NCBI GenBank assembly: GCA_001920415.1
Contig: MNJR01000064.1
Coordinates: 1 to 64,000 of the forward strand
Direction of reading: 5' to 3'
Origin: Acidobacteria bacterium 13_1_20CM_3_53_8
Lineage (GTDB): Bacteria > Acidobacteriota > Blastocatellia > Pyrinomonadales > Pyrinomonadaceae
Length of the DNA stretch: 64,000 nt
Under the pieces are notes generated by a model. It had not been told where the DNA came from. It was given only the letters and a program-made list of their open reading frames with translations, and did no database searches. Position numbers and translations under genes: made by a program. Positions 9,315 to 17,023 of this stretch are shown here, in pieces. How positions within the stretch are numbered: the stretch's first letter is position 1; each line of letters opens with the position of its first letter.

Positions 9315-9347
9315 GAATCTTATAGGCGCTTCATCACAGCTTCCTAT

Positions 9348-11285
9348 TTACTTGGAATCAATAAACGTGCTATGCCAGAGTTCCAGCGTGAGAAGTTGAA
9401 GAACGTGCAGCGCGTAATCTTCTCTGCCGGAAAGATTGGCGGCAACGATTCGTTGCACCTCTTCGGGGCGAAACAGCCCGCGCCGTTTGACGGTTTCCTC
9501 TGAAAGCAAATCTTCTACCATCGGGCGAAGCGGCCCGCGCAGCCAGGAGCGAATAGGCGCGCCGAAGCCTGCTTTCTTTCGCCACACAACATCGCGCGGC
9601 AAGATTGTTTCCGCCGCTCGCTTCAAAATGTATTTTCGTTGAAGACCGCGAAGCTTCAAACGGGGCGGCATGCGTGCGGCCAGTTCCACCATCTCTTGAT
9701 TGAGAAAAGGCACTCGCACCTCCAATGTCGTCGCCATAGAGGTCTTGTCCGTGTAATCCAAGTTGAGACACGGCAGGAAAGTTTTCATGTCAACGTACAG
9801 CAGACGATTGAGCGGCGCAGCATGTGAGGCGCGCGAGAAATAGCGACGATGCTCGCTGTAAGCGTCCATGCCGCGCGTGGCTTCGCGCAAGTCTTCGGTG
9901 AAGAGAGCCTGCTTCGCTTCGTCCGTGAAATAGGTTTCGTATCCAAGATAGCGATTCTCGAAATCGAGCGCAGCACTTCGAGCAAACTTCTTCGCGTTGC
10001 GAAGAGGCGCTGTAAGTTTTCCCGGAAGACCGCCGGGAAGAGCATGCGCCAAGGTCTTCATAACTGAACGACGAAAGACGCCCGGCACAACGTCCAGCGC
10101 GCCCGCCAGAGCCATAGCCATCTGGCGCGGGTAGCCTGCAAAAACTTCGTCGCCGCCCATACCTGACAATAGGACTGTGAGAGTTTCCCTTGCGGCGCGC
10201 GAAACCAGATAACTGCTGATTGCCATGTCTATCACAGGCATCTCCATGTGATAGACCATTTTTGGCAGAAGCGCTGCCACGTCCGGCTTCAACATTATCT
10301 CGTGGTAATCAGTCTCGAAAAATTTTCCGACTCGGCGCGCGAAAGGTAGGTCGCTCGGTATTATGTCGTAGTGTAAATCCTCTTGCTCGATTCCGATTGT
10401 GTAGGTCGAGACGGGGCGACCATCCGAATGTCGCTTCATCATCCCCACGATCATTGAGGAATCAACGCCGCCCGAAAGAAAAGAGCCAAGCGGCACGTCC
10501 GCGACCATCTCCATCTTCACCACACGGTCAAATGTTTCCAAGATACGTTCACGCCAGTAAGCTTCGCTTCTTCCTTCTTCAATCTCGTCGAAAGAAACGT
10601 CCCACCACTCGCGCACTGTCACCTGTCCATCTCGCCAGGTCAGGACGTGCGCAGGCGGTAGCTTCTTGATTCCGCGAAAGAGCGTGTGAGGGTCTGGCGT
10701 CCACAAGAATGTCAGTTGTTGATTGAGACCTTCTAAGTCAATCGCGCGCTCGACCATGCCGGAGGCTAGAATCGCTTTGATTTCTGAAGCGAAGACGAAG
10801 GATTGGTTTGCGCCTTCCATTGGAGTCGCGTAGTAAAGCGGCTTGATGCCTAATCGGTCGCGCGCAACCGTCATCACTCGTTCGCGCTCGTCCCAGATGG
10901 CAAACTCAAACATGCCGTTCAAGCGATTGAGACAACCCGTGCCCCACTCCGCGAAAGAGGCTAAGAGAACTTCCGTGTCCGTGTCGGTTTGAAAGCTTGC
11001 CCCGCGCAACTCCAACTCATCGCGCAATTCGCGGTAGTTGTAAATCTCGCCATTGAAAGTTATCCAGTAGCGCCCCTCAGCGTAAGACATAGGCTCGTGC
11101 CCGGCAGGACTCGTATCAATAATCGCCAGCCTGCGATGACCCAGACACGCGCGCTGTCCCTCGTCCGTAATTTCATCGAAACTGCGCACACCTTCATCGT
11201 CGCGCCCACGATGCTCAATCGCCTTCAGCATCGCGCCCATGCGCGCCTCTGTTTCAAAACTTACGAGTCCTGCTATCCCGCACAT
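9348..11285 (-). CDS. asnB: Glutamine-dependent asparagine synthetase-like amidotransferase (copy 1)
   Basis: 645 residues. The class II glutaminase domain starts with MCGIAGLV, so Cys2 is the nucleophile after Met removal and the start is fixed. The glutaminase half (to about 195) carries GHRRLAIID and NGEIYNYRELR. The synthetase half carries the ATP-pyrophosphatase loop LSGGVDSS (about 264-271) and the GMGGDE motif (about 375-380). In polysaccharide clusters such enzymes usually amidate a uronic acid or other sugar carboxylate and do not make free asparagine. A second, divergent copy lies at 17024-18955. Convergent with the fused dehydrogenase (33-nt gap). Role in glycan amidation is inferred. 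Confidence 0.92.
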   Translation of the reverse strand: MCGIAGLVSFETEARMGAMLKAIEHRGRDDEGVRSFDEITDEGQRACLGHRRLAIIDTSPAGHEPMSYAEGRYWITFNGEIYNYRELRDELELRGASFQTDTDTEVLLASFAEWGTGCLNRLNGMFEFAIWDERERVMTVARDRLGIKPLYYATPMEGANQSFVFASEIKAILASGMVERAIDLEGLNQQLTFLWTPDPHTLFRGIKKLPPAHVLTWRDGQVTVREWWDVSFDEIEEGRSEAYWRERILETFDRVVKMEMVADVPLGSFLSGGVDSSMIVGMMKRHSDGRPVSTYTIGIEQEDLHYDIIPSDLPFARRVGKFFETDYHEIMLKPDVAALLPKMVYHMEMPVIDMAISSYLVSRAARETLTVLLSGMGGDEVFAGYPRQMAMALAGALDVVPGVFRRSVMKTLAHALPGGLPGKLTAPLRNAKKFARSAALDFENRYLGYETYFTDEAKQALFTEDLREATRGMDAYSEHRRYFSRASHAAPLNRLLYVDMKTFLPCLNLDYTDKTSMATTLEVRVPFLNQEMVELAARMPPRLKLRGLQRKYILKRAAETILPRDVVWRKKAGFGAPIRSWLRGPLRPMVEDLLSEETVKRRGLFRPEEVQRIVAANLSGREDYALHVLQLLTLELWHSTFIDSK

Positions 11286-11295
11286 ATTTGAAAAA

Positions 11296-11419
11296 GTCTG
11301 GAGTCTGGAGTCAGATTAATTTTAGATTTTCGATTTTAGATTTTCGATTTAAGAGTTTTCCGCATCTTCCAATCGAAAATCGCAAATCTAAAATCGAAAA
11401 TCCCTAGACTCCAGACTCT
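11296..11419. repeat. Heptamer palindrome, TTTTAGA/TTTTCGA family, copy 1
   Basis: GTCTGGA units, then TTTTAGA TTTTCGA TTTTAGA TTTTCGA, a spacer, and the complementary arm ending in AGACTCCAGACTC. The right half is translated: it encodes the last residues and the TAG stop of the glycosyltransferase on the minus strand. Confidence 0.88.
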
Positions 11420-12569
11420 CTATCAACGTGCTGATCCATTCGGCGCGTGCGTCCCACGTGCCGTTTATGACTGATGCCTGTCGCGCGCGTGCTCTTTCGT
11501 CGCCGCGCTCGTTGAGGGCCTCTTCTATCAACCGAAGAAAGTCGTCGCGGGTGCGAGCTATGCGAATCACGTCGCTCATCGGTTCGTACTCTGGCAGTGG
11601 CGCTATGACTACGGGTTTGCCCGTTGCAAGATACTCGCGCACTTTTATAGCGGAGCCGTAGCTGGTGAAAGTCTGCTCGGCTTCCCAGGGCAGCACGCAT
11701 ACGTCGAAGCCTGCGGCATAGCGCGGCAAATCGTCGTAAGGGACTGCCGGGAGGAAATGCACGTTCGGCAAGTTTTCTATCTCAAGCCCGCGCGAGCGAT
11801 TGCCAATAAAAATCCAATGCCAGAGCGGGCGCTCGCGCGATGCACGCTTTATCAACTCCTGATCTACCAGCCAGGGTTCTATAGCGCCGAAGTAGCCCAA
11901 GCGCGGACGCTCGATAGCAGCGATTTCAGGCGCGACCTCCATCTCACCGACGCGCGACCAGTGCTCGAAGTCAACCGCTTGCTCCAACAAATATGATCGC
12001 TCACGAGCGCGCGTAGCCTCTGCTAAAAGCTTGCGACCTGAATAGAAGATTAGATCAGCCGAGTCAATAGCGCGCTCGTGCATGCGGCGAATAAGCTCCG
12101 GGTCGGTCGCGTGATCCATAGTGTTCGCGTCATACTTGTCCGACACATGATAGATCACGAGCGATTCATTGAATTGACCCACCATGTCCACTGCTGTCGG
12201 TATAGCTATCCACAGAACGGGTCGCGTCATGCCACGCCTGCGGGCGAGCGCTCCTATCTGCGCTCTGAGTAATTTGCGATTGGTCGCGCGTGCCGCCCGG
12301 CTTCCAAAGAATGGCAGGGCTGCTGGCGAGACTACCGTGATGCCTTCATCAGTTTTTCGGGCAAGCTTCGCATAGCTTCTTAATTTTCTCACAACTCGCG
12401 GCAACAAATCCTTGTTCGTTATCGAAGCCATGCCCATAGAGATGGAGTTGACGAATATCACCTTGTTGCCCGCGCGAGCGAACCTTCGCATCAGATGGTT
12501 CTTCGAATGCGGGTGGTGATACCACCAGTCCTCGCCGCCAAAGCATATAATGGATTTTCCCTGCAACAT
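11388..12569 (-). CDS. Glycosyltransferase, GT-B fold (GT1/GT4-like)
   Basis: 393 residues. The N-terminus contains FGGEDWWYHHPHSKNHLMRR, typical of a group of exopolysaccharide glycosyltransferases that handle hexoses. The C-terminal Rossmann half holds the donor-binding region, with GSAIKVREYLATGKPVVIAP (about 307-326) followed by EYEP. It should be a cytoplasmic, membrane-associated transferase extending the repeat unit. The last residues, ESLESRDFRF, are encoded by a heptamer repeat, so the native C-terminus was probably altered by repeat insertion. Donor and acceptor are unknown. Confidence 0.88.
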   Translation of the reverse strand: MLQGKSIICFGGEDWWYHHPHSKNHLMRRFARAGNKVIFVNSISMGMASITNKDLLPRVVRKLRSYAKLARKTDEGITVVSPAALPFFGSRAARATNRKLLRAQIGALARRRGMTRPVLWIAIPTAVDMVGQFNESLVIYHVSDKYDANTMDHATDPELIRRMHERAIDSADLIFYSGRKLLAEATRARERSYLLEQAVDFEHWSRVGEMEVAPEIAAIERPRLGYFGAIEPWLVDQELIKRASRERPLWHWIFIGNRSRGLEIENLPNVHFLPAVPYDDLPRYAAGFDVCVLPWEAEQTFTSYGSAIKVREYLATGKPVVIAPLPEYEPMSDVIRIARTRDDFLRLIEEALNERGDERARARQASVINGTWDARAEWISTLIESLESRDFRF

Positions 12570-12854
12570 TAAAGGGCTTTCGCTGTTCTACCCTGGTTTA
12601 GACCTATTTCGGAATAGATCAAGGTAACGAAGTTCGCCTCCGAAATACTAACACGCAAACAGAGGCAGCCGCACAAGCCGCGTAAAAGCCCGGAAACTTT
12701 TCAGACGCAGGTTGCTGCGCCTGCAATACACAGTCGCTCTAAAAACAGAGCGCGAAAAGCTGCCCGTGAGAAATCCCGCGCTGCTCTTCTTTTAACTCTT
12801 GCCCTGCCCTTTCGTTAGTGCTAACTTTAGGCAACAAACAAGGAGTAAAAGACA
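12570..12854. other. Non-coding gap between divergent genes, with hairpins
   Basis: No credible gene. The stretch holds several inverted repeats: ATTTCGGA/TCCGAAAT near 12608-12650, GCAGG/CCTGC near 12710, and a bulged hairpin AGAGCGCG...CGCGCTGCTCT followed by TCTTTT near 12745-12790 that resembles an intrinsic terminator on the plus strand. A small RNA or structured leader for the following gene is possible. No clear promoter was found. Confidence 0.4.
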
Positions 12855-13313
12855 ATGAACTACGCAATACGTCTTTCAGTCTCTCTACTAACCTTCATCA
12901 TAGGGCTTAGCTTGGTTACCGTTCTAAAACCCCTACATGCCGCCGACGCTCAAGCCGAACAGGAAATCCTGCAAGTGGAGCATGCGTACATAGAGGCCAA
13001 CCTGCAACGCGACATAGTGACCTTAGACCGCATCCTTGCAGACGAGTTCACCATTCGCTCTTATTGCAGAGTGATTACTAAAGCGCAGCGATTAGCCTTG
13101 TTGCAGAATCCTGATTTCGCTTTTGAATCAATCGAAACCAATGACGTAAAGGTCGAGGTCAACGGCGACACGGCTGTGGTGACGGGAGAGGCTATTTTAC
13201 GGGAAAGCTATCAGGGCGAACGGTTCTACAGCCCGCGTTACAGATTTATCCGAAAATATGAGAAACGGCAAGGGAGTTGGCAGATTGTTTCCGTGCGAGT
13301 AGCGCGTGGTTAG
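12855..13313 (+). CDS. Secreted NTF2-like (DUF4440/SnoaL-type) protein
   Basis: 152 residues with an N-terminal signal peptide (hydrophobic 9-24, probable cleavage after LHAADA) and a single cone-shaped NTF2-like domain. Features of the family are the first helix EQEILQVEHAYIEANLQRD, the DRILADEFTIRS strand, and the C-terminal YRFIRKYEKRQGSWQIVSVRV. Members bind small ligands or act as unknown enzymes. Strong ribosome binding site: AAGGAG nine nucleotides upstream of the ATG. Divergent from the glycosyltransferase upstream. Export to the periplasm is inferred from the signal peptide. Confidence 0.85.
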   Translation: MNYAIRLSVSLLTFIIGLSLVTVLKPLHAADAQAEQEILQVEHAYIEANLQRDIVTLDRILADEFTIRSYCRVITKAQRLALLQNPDFAFESIETNDVKVEVNGDTAVVTGEAILRESYQGERFYSPRYRFIRKYEKRQGSWQIVSVRVARG

Positions 13314-13516
13314 AGTTAATCCGTTAGCTTCCAGGTGAAGAGCAGAAAGGGAGACTTGAGCGGGAGAAATATTACAAGGTTCAAGCCTCTCTTTCGCCTG
13401 ACTCACTCCACAAGCCATACTCTTCATAGAGCGTAGGCTCGCTGAAAGTGAGAGTGGTGCTACAGGGGCGAGTGCTAGCATCTTTGCACGACACCACAAC
13501 CAAAGCAAGGAGAAAA

Positions 13517-13595
13517 ACAGTTTTCAGTTTTTAGTTTTCAGTTTTCAGTTTTCAGAAAGAGGCGAAAAGTTTTTTACTGAAAACTAAAAACTGTT
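13517..13595. repeat. Heptamer palindrome, CAGTTTT family, copy 3
   Basis: Tandem CAGTTTT/TAGTTTT units (13517-13556) face an arm of CTGAAAA CTAAAAA CTG. It lies just upstream of the small-RNA promoter at 13607. The preceding 13314-13516 stretch holds a hairpin (GAGACTTGA / TTCAAGCCTC) soon after the DUF4440 stop that may serve as its terminator. Confidence 0.85.
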
Positions 13596-13606
13596 TCAAT
13601 CTGCTA

Positions 13607-13635
13607 TTGCCATGTGGCGCAGAGTCATGTATAGT
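13607..13635 (+). promoter_or_regulatory. Sigma70-type promoter of a small RNA
   Basis: The -35 box is TTGCCA (13607-13612), spacing is exactly 17 bp, and the -10 box is TATAGT (13630-13635). Each box has one mismatch to consensus. A transcript should start near 13642 and run into the hairpin RNA and terminator described below. No open reading frame follows on this strand. Confidence 0.7.
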
Positions 13636-13641
13636 TCAAAT

Positions 13642-13755
13642 TAATTAGGGCGGTGGGTGAATCCTTCCGCCTCGGTGGTTGCTGGGGTGAGGACAGTAAC
13701 CACTTAAGAATAGGCGCGATAGCTTCCAAAGCGGTCGCGCCTATTTGTTTCTTTT
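13642..13755 (+). ncRNA. Candidate small RNA with two GGGTGA loops
   Basis: A compact transcription unit of about 114 nt with its own promoter and terminator and no reading frame. Hairpin 1 is GGCGG/CCGCC (13649-13653 with 13667-13671). Hairpin 2 is GTGGTTGCTG paired with CAGTAACCAC (13675-13684 with 13694-13703). Both terminal loops carry the same hexamer GGGTGA. The third hairpin is the terminator. The order (two decorated hairpins, then terminator) resembles protein-sequestering or base-pairing sRNAs, but it matches no family I can name: not SRP RNA (no GGAAGGAAGCA segment), 6S or tmRNA. Its 3' end stops 18 bp before the end of the convergent glycosyltransferase gene. Confidence 0.65.
13709..13755 (+). 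terminator. Intrinsic terminator of the candidate small RNA
   Basis: An 11-bp perfect stem (AATAGGCGCGA with TCGCGCCTATT, 13709-13719 and 13735-13745) continues into an inner GCTT/AAGC pairing and is followed by TTGTTTCTTTT. The GC-rich stem plus T-run is a strong Rho-independent signal. Confidence 0.85.
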
Positions 13756-13773
13756 GGGAAATTCCAGAAAGTT

Positions 13774-15417
13774 TCAATCTGCCAGCGAGCGGTAGGCGTC
13801 CAGGACTCGTGCAGCATTGTGCGCCCATGTGTGGCGCTCGATTGCCGCGCGACGCGCCGATTGGCCCAATGTAGCGCGCAACTCGACGGATTCGGCCATA
13901 CGCATGATAGCGCGGCTCAGTTCGCCAGCGTCTCCAGGCTCTACCAGCAACGCAGTCTCTTCATCCTCCAGCACGTCGCCGATCTGCCCCAACCGGCTCG
14001 CTATAATTCCCTTGCCCATAGCCATGTACTCGAAGAGCTTCGTGGGCGAGCCGAAGAATAGGCTTCCGTCTGCTAGCGGGACGTGCGGCGAAACCAGCAC
14101 GTCGCATGCGTCCAGAAGCGCAGGCACGCGGTCGTGCGCGACTTGCCCGGTGAAGATTACTAACGGGCACGCGCCCGTTTCGCTTAAACTCCTTTCGACA
14201 TCGCCGCGCAGTTTCCCTTCACCGACCAGAAGAAATCGCACGCGCGCATTTTCGGGAATCATCCCTATAGCTTCTGCAAGCGCCATCACACCGTGCCAGG
14301 GGCCGAACGTGCCTATGAACCCAACCAGAACTTCGTCTTTAGCGATTCCAAGTTTTGCTCGTTCCGCTTCGCCTCCGACGTGCGGGCGAAATTTTTCCGT
14401 GTCAACTCCGTTCGGATTCACGACTATCTTTTCGTCTTGAACATTCATGCCCAAAAGATTCTGACGCTCAACCTCTGAGACTACGAAGATGCGCGCGGCG
14501 GCTTTCAGGTTCAGACGCTCGAAGCGCTCAAGCAACGGGAACATGCCAGCGTCGTCCCAGTGCTTGCCAACCCAGACTTCTGAGCCGTTGTATTCAAGAA
14601 AGAGCGGCACGCTCGCCTTCATGCTCGCTTCGACTCCAGCCCACGTGAAGCGGCTGTAGCGCTGGTATATGAAGTCTGGCGGCTTAGCTTCGATCTCACG
14701 CACAGCGCCGCGCGTGAAGATAAGATTGTTGCGCAGGTCGAAGGCCGAGCGCGTTGTGCCCGCAGGCTCAGGCTCTACGATCTTCACAGGTGTGCGACTC
14801 TCATCCAGACCAGCAATCCTGTCGTTGCTAATCAGACGCACGCTTGCGCCGAGCGTCGTCGCGGCGTTTATGAAACCGTTGATGTGGCTGCTTGCTCCGC
14901 CGTAATGCGTGCCCACGCCGGGTGTGGCGCGCAGGTAAGCAATCGAAAACAGATAATCATCAACGCGGCGCTCTGTTGCTCGTTCTGCAACTCGAACGGT
15001 CACGCCATCCTTTACTTCACGCTCAAGCTCGCGCAGTCGTAGCATTGATTTCATTACGGCTGCAGCGCTCTCTGCGGCTTCAAGCGTGATTCGTGCCGGC
15101 GAGCGCAAGATTACTTCGGCGCGTGTCTCTTCTCTCAGCGCGCCATGCATGTCCAATAGTATGATGCGTCGCGCGCCTGCGAGAGCGCCGAAGAGCATCA
15201 GTTCGCTCTGGCTGCGCTGCAAGGCCAGGCGCTCGTTCGAGACTGCGAACACATCTGGGCGAAGACTGCGAAGATGCGCTAGCCTGCCAACGAAACCACT
15301 GCGCTCTACCTCATCGCGCGAGAGCGTTTCTATCTCGGCCTGCGGGAAGCGTTCGCGCAAAATTTCGCTCGCACGTTGAAGACTTCCGCCGAGCGCGAGT
15401 AGAACGACTTTCATCAC
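13774..15417 (-). CDS. Glycosyltransferase family 4 protein
   Basis: 547 residues. The GT-B fold's C-terminal half contains the hallmark GT4 region: GFIGTFGPWHGV (about 370-381), then FLLVGEGKLRG and the donor-sugar motif SPTKLFEYMAMGKGIIAS (about 464-481), with the EX7E-type acidic pair. The first 170 residues precede the usual GT4 N-domain and may be a fused accessory segment. It should add a sugar to the lipid-linked repeat unit in the cytoplasm. It overlaps the upstream flippase by 4 bp (ATGA), indicating translational coupling. Donor unknown. Confidence 0.9.
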   Translation of the reverse strand: MMKVVLLALGGSLQRASEILRERFPQAEIETLSRDEVERSGFVGRLAHLRSLRPDVFAVSNERLALQRSQSELMLFGALAGARRIILLDMHGALREETRAEVILRSPARITLEAAESAAAVMKSMLRLRELEREVKDGVTVRVAERATERRVDDYLFSIAYLRATPGVGTHYGGASSHINGFINAATTLGASVRLISNDRIAGLDESRTPVKIVEPEPAGTTRSAFDLRNNLIFTRGAVREIEAKPPDFIYQRYSRFTWAGVEASMKASVPLFLEYNGSEVWVGKHWDDAGMFPLLERFERLNLKAAARIFVVSEVERQNLLGMNVQDEKIVVNPNGVDTEKFRPHVGGEAERAKLGIAKDEVLVGFIGTFGPWHGVMALAEAIGMIPENARVRFLLVGEGKLRGDVERSLSETGACPLVIFTGQVAHDRVPALLDACDVLVSPHVPLADGSLFFGSPTKLFEYMAMGKGIIASRLGQIGDVLEDEETALLVEPGDAGELSRAIMRMAESVELRATLGQSARRAAIERHTWAHNAARVLDAYRSLAD

Positions 15418-16808
15418 GACCGATTGCCCGCCTCTTCAATACTCTTCTCGTGCCTGCGTGCGACAGGGCGCGCAGCCGCGAATAGCTCGCGCACTTCGTA
15501 GCCCCGCAGCAGCAACGCTTCTGAGAGCGGCTGGCCTGTACGCTTGCGAAAGTAGTAGGCAACTAGAGCGAAGATCATCGCGTAGCTCAAGGTCGAAGCA
15601 AGGCCAGCGCCTCGCGCGCCGAGCGCGGGCACGAGCGCGAGCGTGAGCGCAAGGTTAACGACAAGCGTTGCGACCCAGAACAGAGGAATGGCGCGCGGCA
15701 GACCCGCCGCGTTGAAATGCTGAACCATGACCGATTCTATACTTACCAGATAGACGCCCGGCAGAAGTATAAGCAACTGCACGGCCACGTCAGCGAATCC
15801 AGCGCCGTAGAACAGAGGCAGAGTAAAGCTCAAAGGCGCTACAAGGGCGCAGACCAGAAGCATCACGAACGCTGTGTGGCGCGCGACACGGCAAATGGTC
15901 TGGCCTTTCAAATCCTGACCAGAAGCTATGCGCGGAAAAAGCAGCGTTGCTATGACTCCGGGCAGAAGCATCAGCATCAAAGAGACCTGCGAAGCTACTG
16001 CGTAGACGCCAGCCTCGCCCGCTCCGCGAAAATGGTTGACGATCAAAAGGTCTGCGCGAAAGATTATTATTCCTGCGAGCGCGGCGACATGAAACTTCAG
16101 GCCGTAGCCAAGCATGCTCTTGAAAAGAGAGAGGTCTGGACGAACGCGTCTTGCGCCGTCACCTTGCTCTGCTGCGTATCCGGCGACTGAGAATACTATC
16201 AAGATACTCAACGCAACGTTCGCAGCCGTGTTCAGAGCAACTAGCGTCCACAGCCCTGAGCGCAAGACGAGCAACACGAGCACAGCGTTAATCGGTATAA
16301 AAGTCTGCCCCATCAGTTCCAGAAGATTGAAGCGCCCGATTCTACCCAGAGCCAGAAAGATGTTTAGGCCGAGCAGGCTGATGAGTTGAAACGGAATCGA
16401 GATGGCCGCGAGGCTGACGAGCGAGGGCGAGACCGTGCCGAACAGTCCGGGCTGCTGTAGCGCTGCGATGTAAACCGAGAGCGCTAGCAGGCCGCCAGCC
16501 ACAAGAGCGAACGTGAATGAGTTTATGGCTACGGGCGCGAGTCTTCGGTTGTCCTGCGCGATAAAATAAACGCTGGACGAAGGCAGGCCCAGGCTTCCCG
16601 TTTGAACGGCCATAGCCGTCGTGACGTTGAGCACAGAGAGTTTTCCTAATCCGTCTGCGCCGAGCCAGCGCGCGACTATGATGCTCGCCGCAACGCTGTT
16701 GACGGCCATCAAGATTCGCACTGCGAGCGTCCATGCAACGTGCGCGGAGAAACGGCGGCGCACCGAGACGGTGGATAACGATTCTCGCTGAATAACTTCG
16801 CTAGACAT
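15414..16808 (-). CDS. Wzx-type oligosaccharide flippase
   Basis: 464-residue membrane protein of the MVF/MATE-like polysaccharide-transporter superfamily, with about twelve to fourteen hydrophobic helices. The typical N-terminus is recognisable: AHVAWTLAVRILMAVNSVAASIIVARWLGADGLGKLSV (residues about 23-60, in two pieces: a helix, then the ARWLGADGLG turn found in Wzx proteins). It should flip the lipid-linked repeat unit to the periplasm. The stop codon overlaps the start of the GT4 gene by 4 bp. No Wzy polymerase or initiating phosphoglycosyltransferase is seen in the window. Confidence 0.9.
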   Translation of the reverse strand: MSSEVIQRESLSTVSVRRRFSAHVAWTLAVRILMAVNSVAASIIVARWLGADGLGKLSVLNVTTAMAVQTGSLGLPSSSVYFIAQDNRRLAPVAINSFTFALVAGGLLALSVYIAALQQPGLFGTVSPSLVSLAAISIPFQLISLLGLNIFLALGRIGRFNLLELMGQTFIPINAVLVLLVLRSGLWTLVALNTAANVALSILIVFSVAGYAAEQGDGARRVRPDLSLFKSMLGYGLKFHVAALAGIIIFRADLLIVNHFRGAGEAGVYAVASQVSLMLMLLPGVIATLLFPRIASGQDLKGQTICRVARHTAFVMLLVCALVAPLSFTLPLFYGAGFADVAVQLLILLPGVYLVSIESVMVQHFNAAGLPRAIPLFWVATLVVNLALTLALVPALGARGAGLASTLSYAMIFALVAYYFRKRTGQPLSEALLLRGYEVRELFAAARPVARRHEKSIEEAGNRS

Positions 16809-16866
16809 TTACTTAACAATCAACTTACTTCTCAAAGACTATTTCAAGACCCATACACCTGCTCAA

Positions 16867-16999
16867 CCCCTTTGCGGTCTTTGCTCTTTTCTTTGCGCCT
16901 TTGCGTGAACATGCAATTCACTTAATTCTTAAGATTTATGTAGAGTTGCATGTTCACGCAAAGGCGCAAAGAGAAATGCTTAAGCTCGCTAAGAAGGGT
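16867..16999. repeat. Long palindrome, GCGCCTTTGCG family, copy 3
   Basis: Same organisation as the copies at 4880 and 7002: CTTTGCGCCTTTGCGTGAAC and its complement around a short AT-rich centre, with an outer AAGCTCGCTAAG. It fills the gap between the flippase and asnB copy 2. Confidence 0.85.
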
Positions 17000-17023
17000 T
17001 TGAATGACACTCTTAGCATCCAA

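Noticed and set aside
13517-13595. Tandem CAGTTTT units as a CRISPR array or VNTR
   Set aside because: Units are 7 bp with no unique spacers, and a complementary arm faces them. No cas genes are present.
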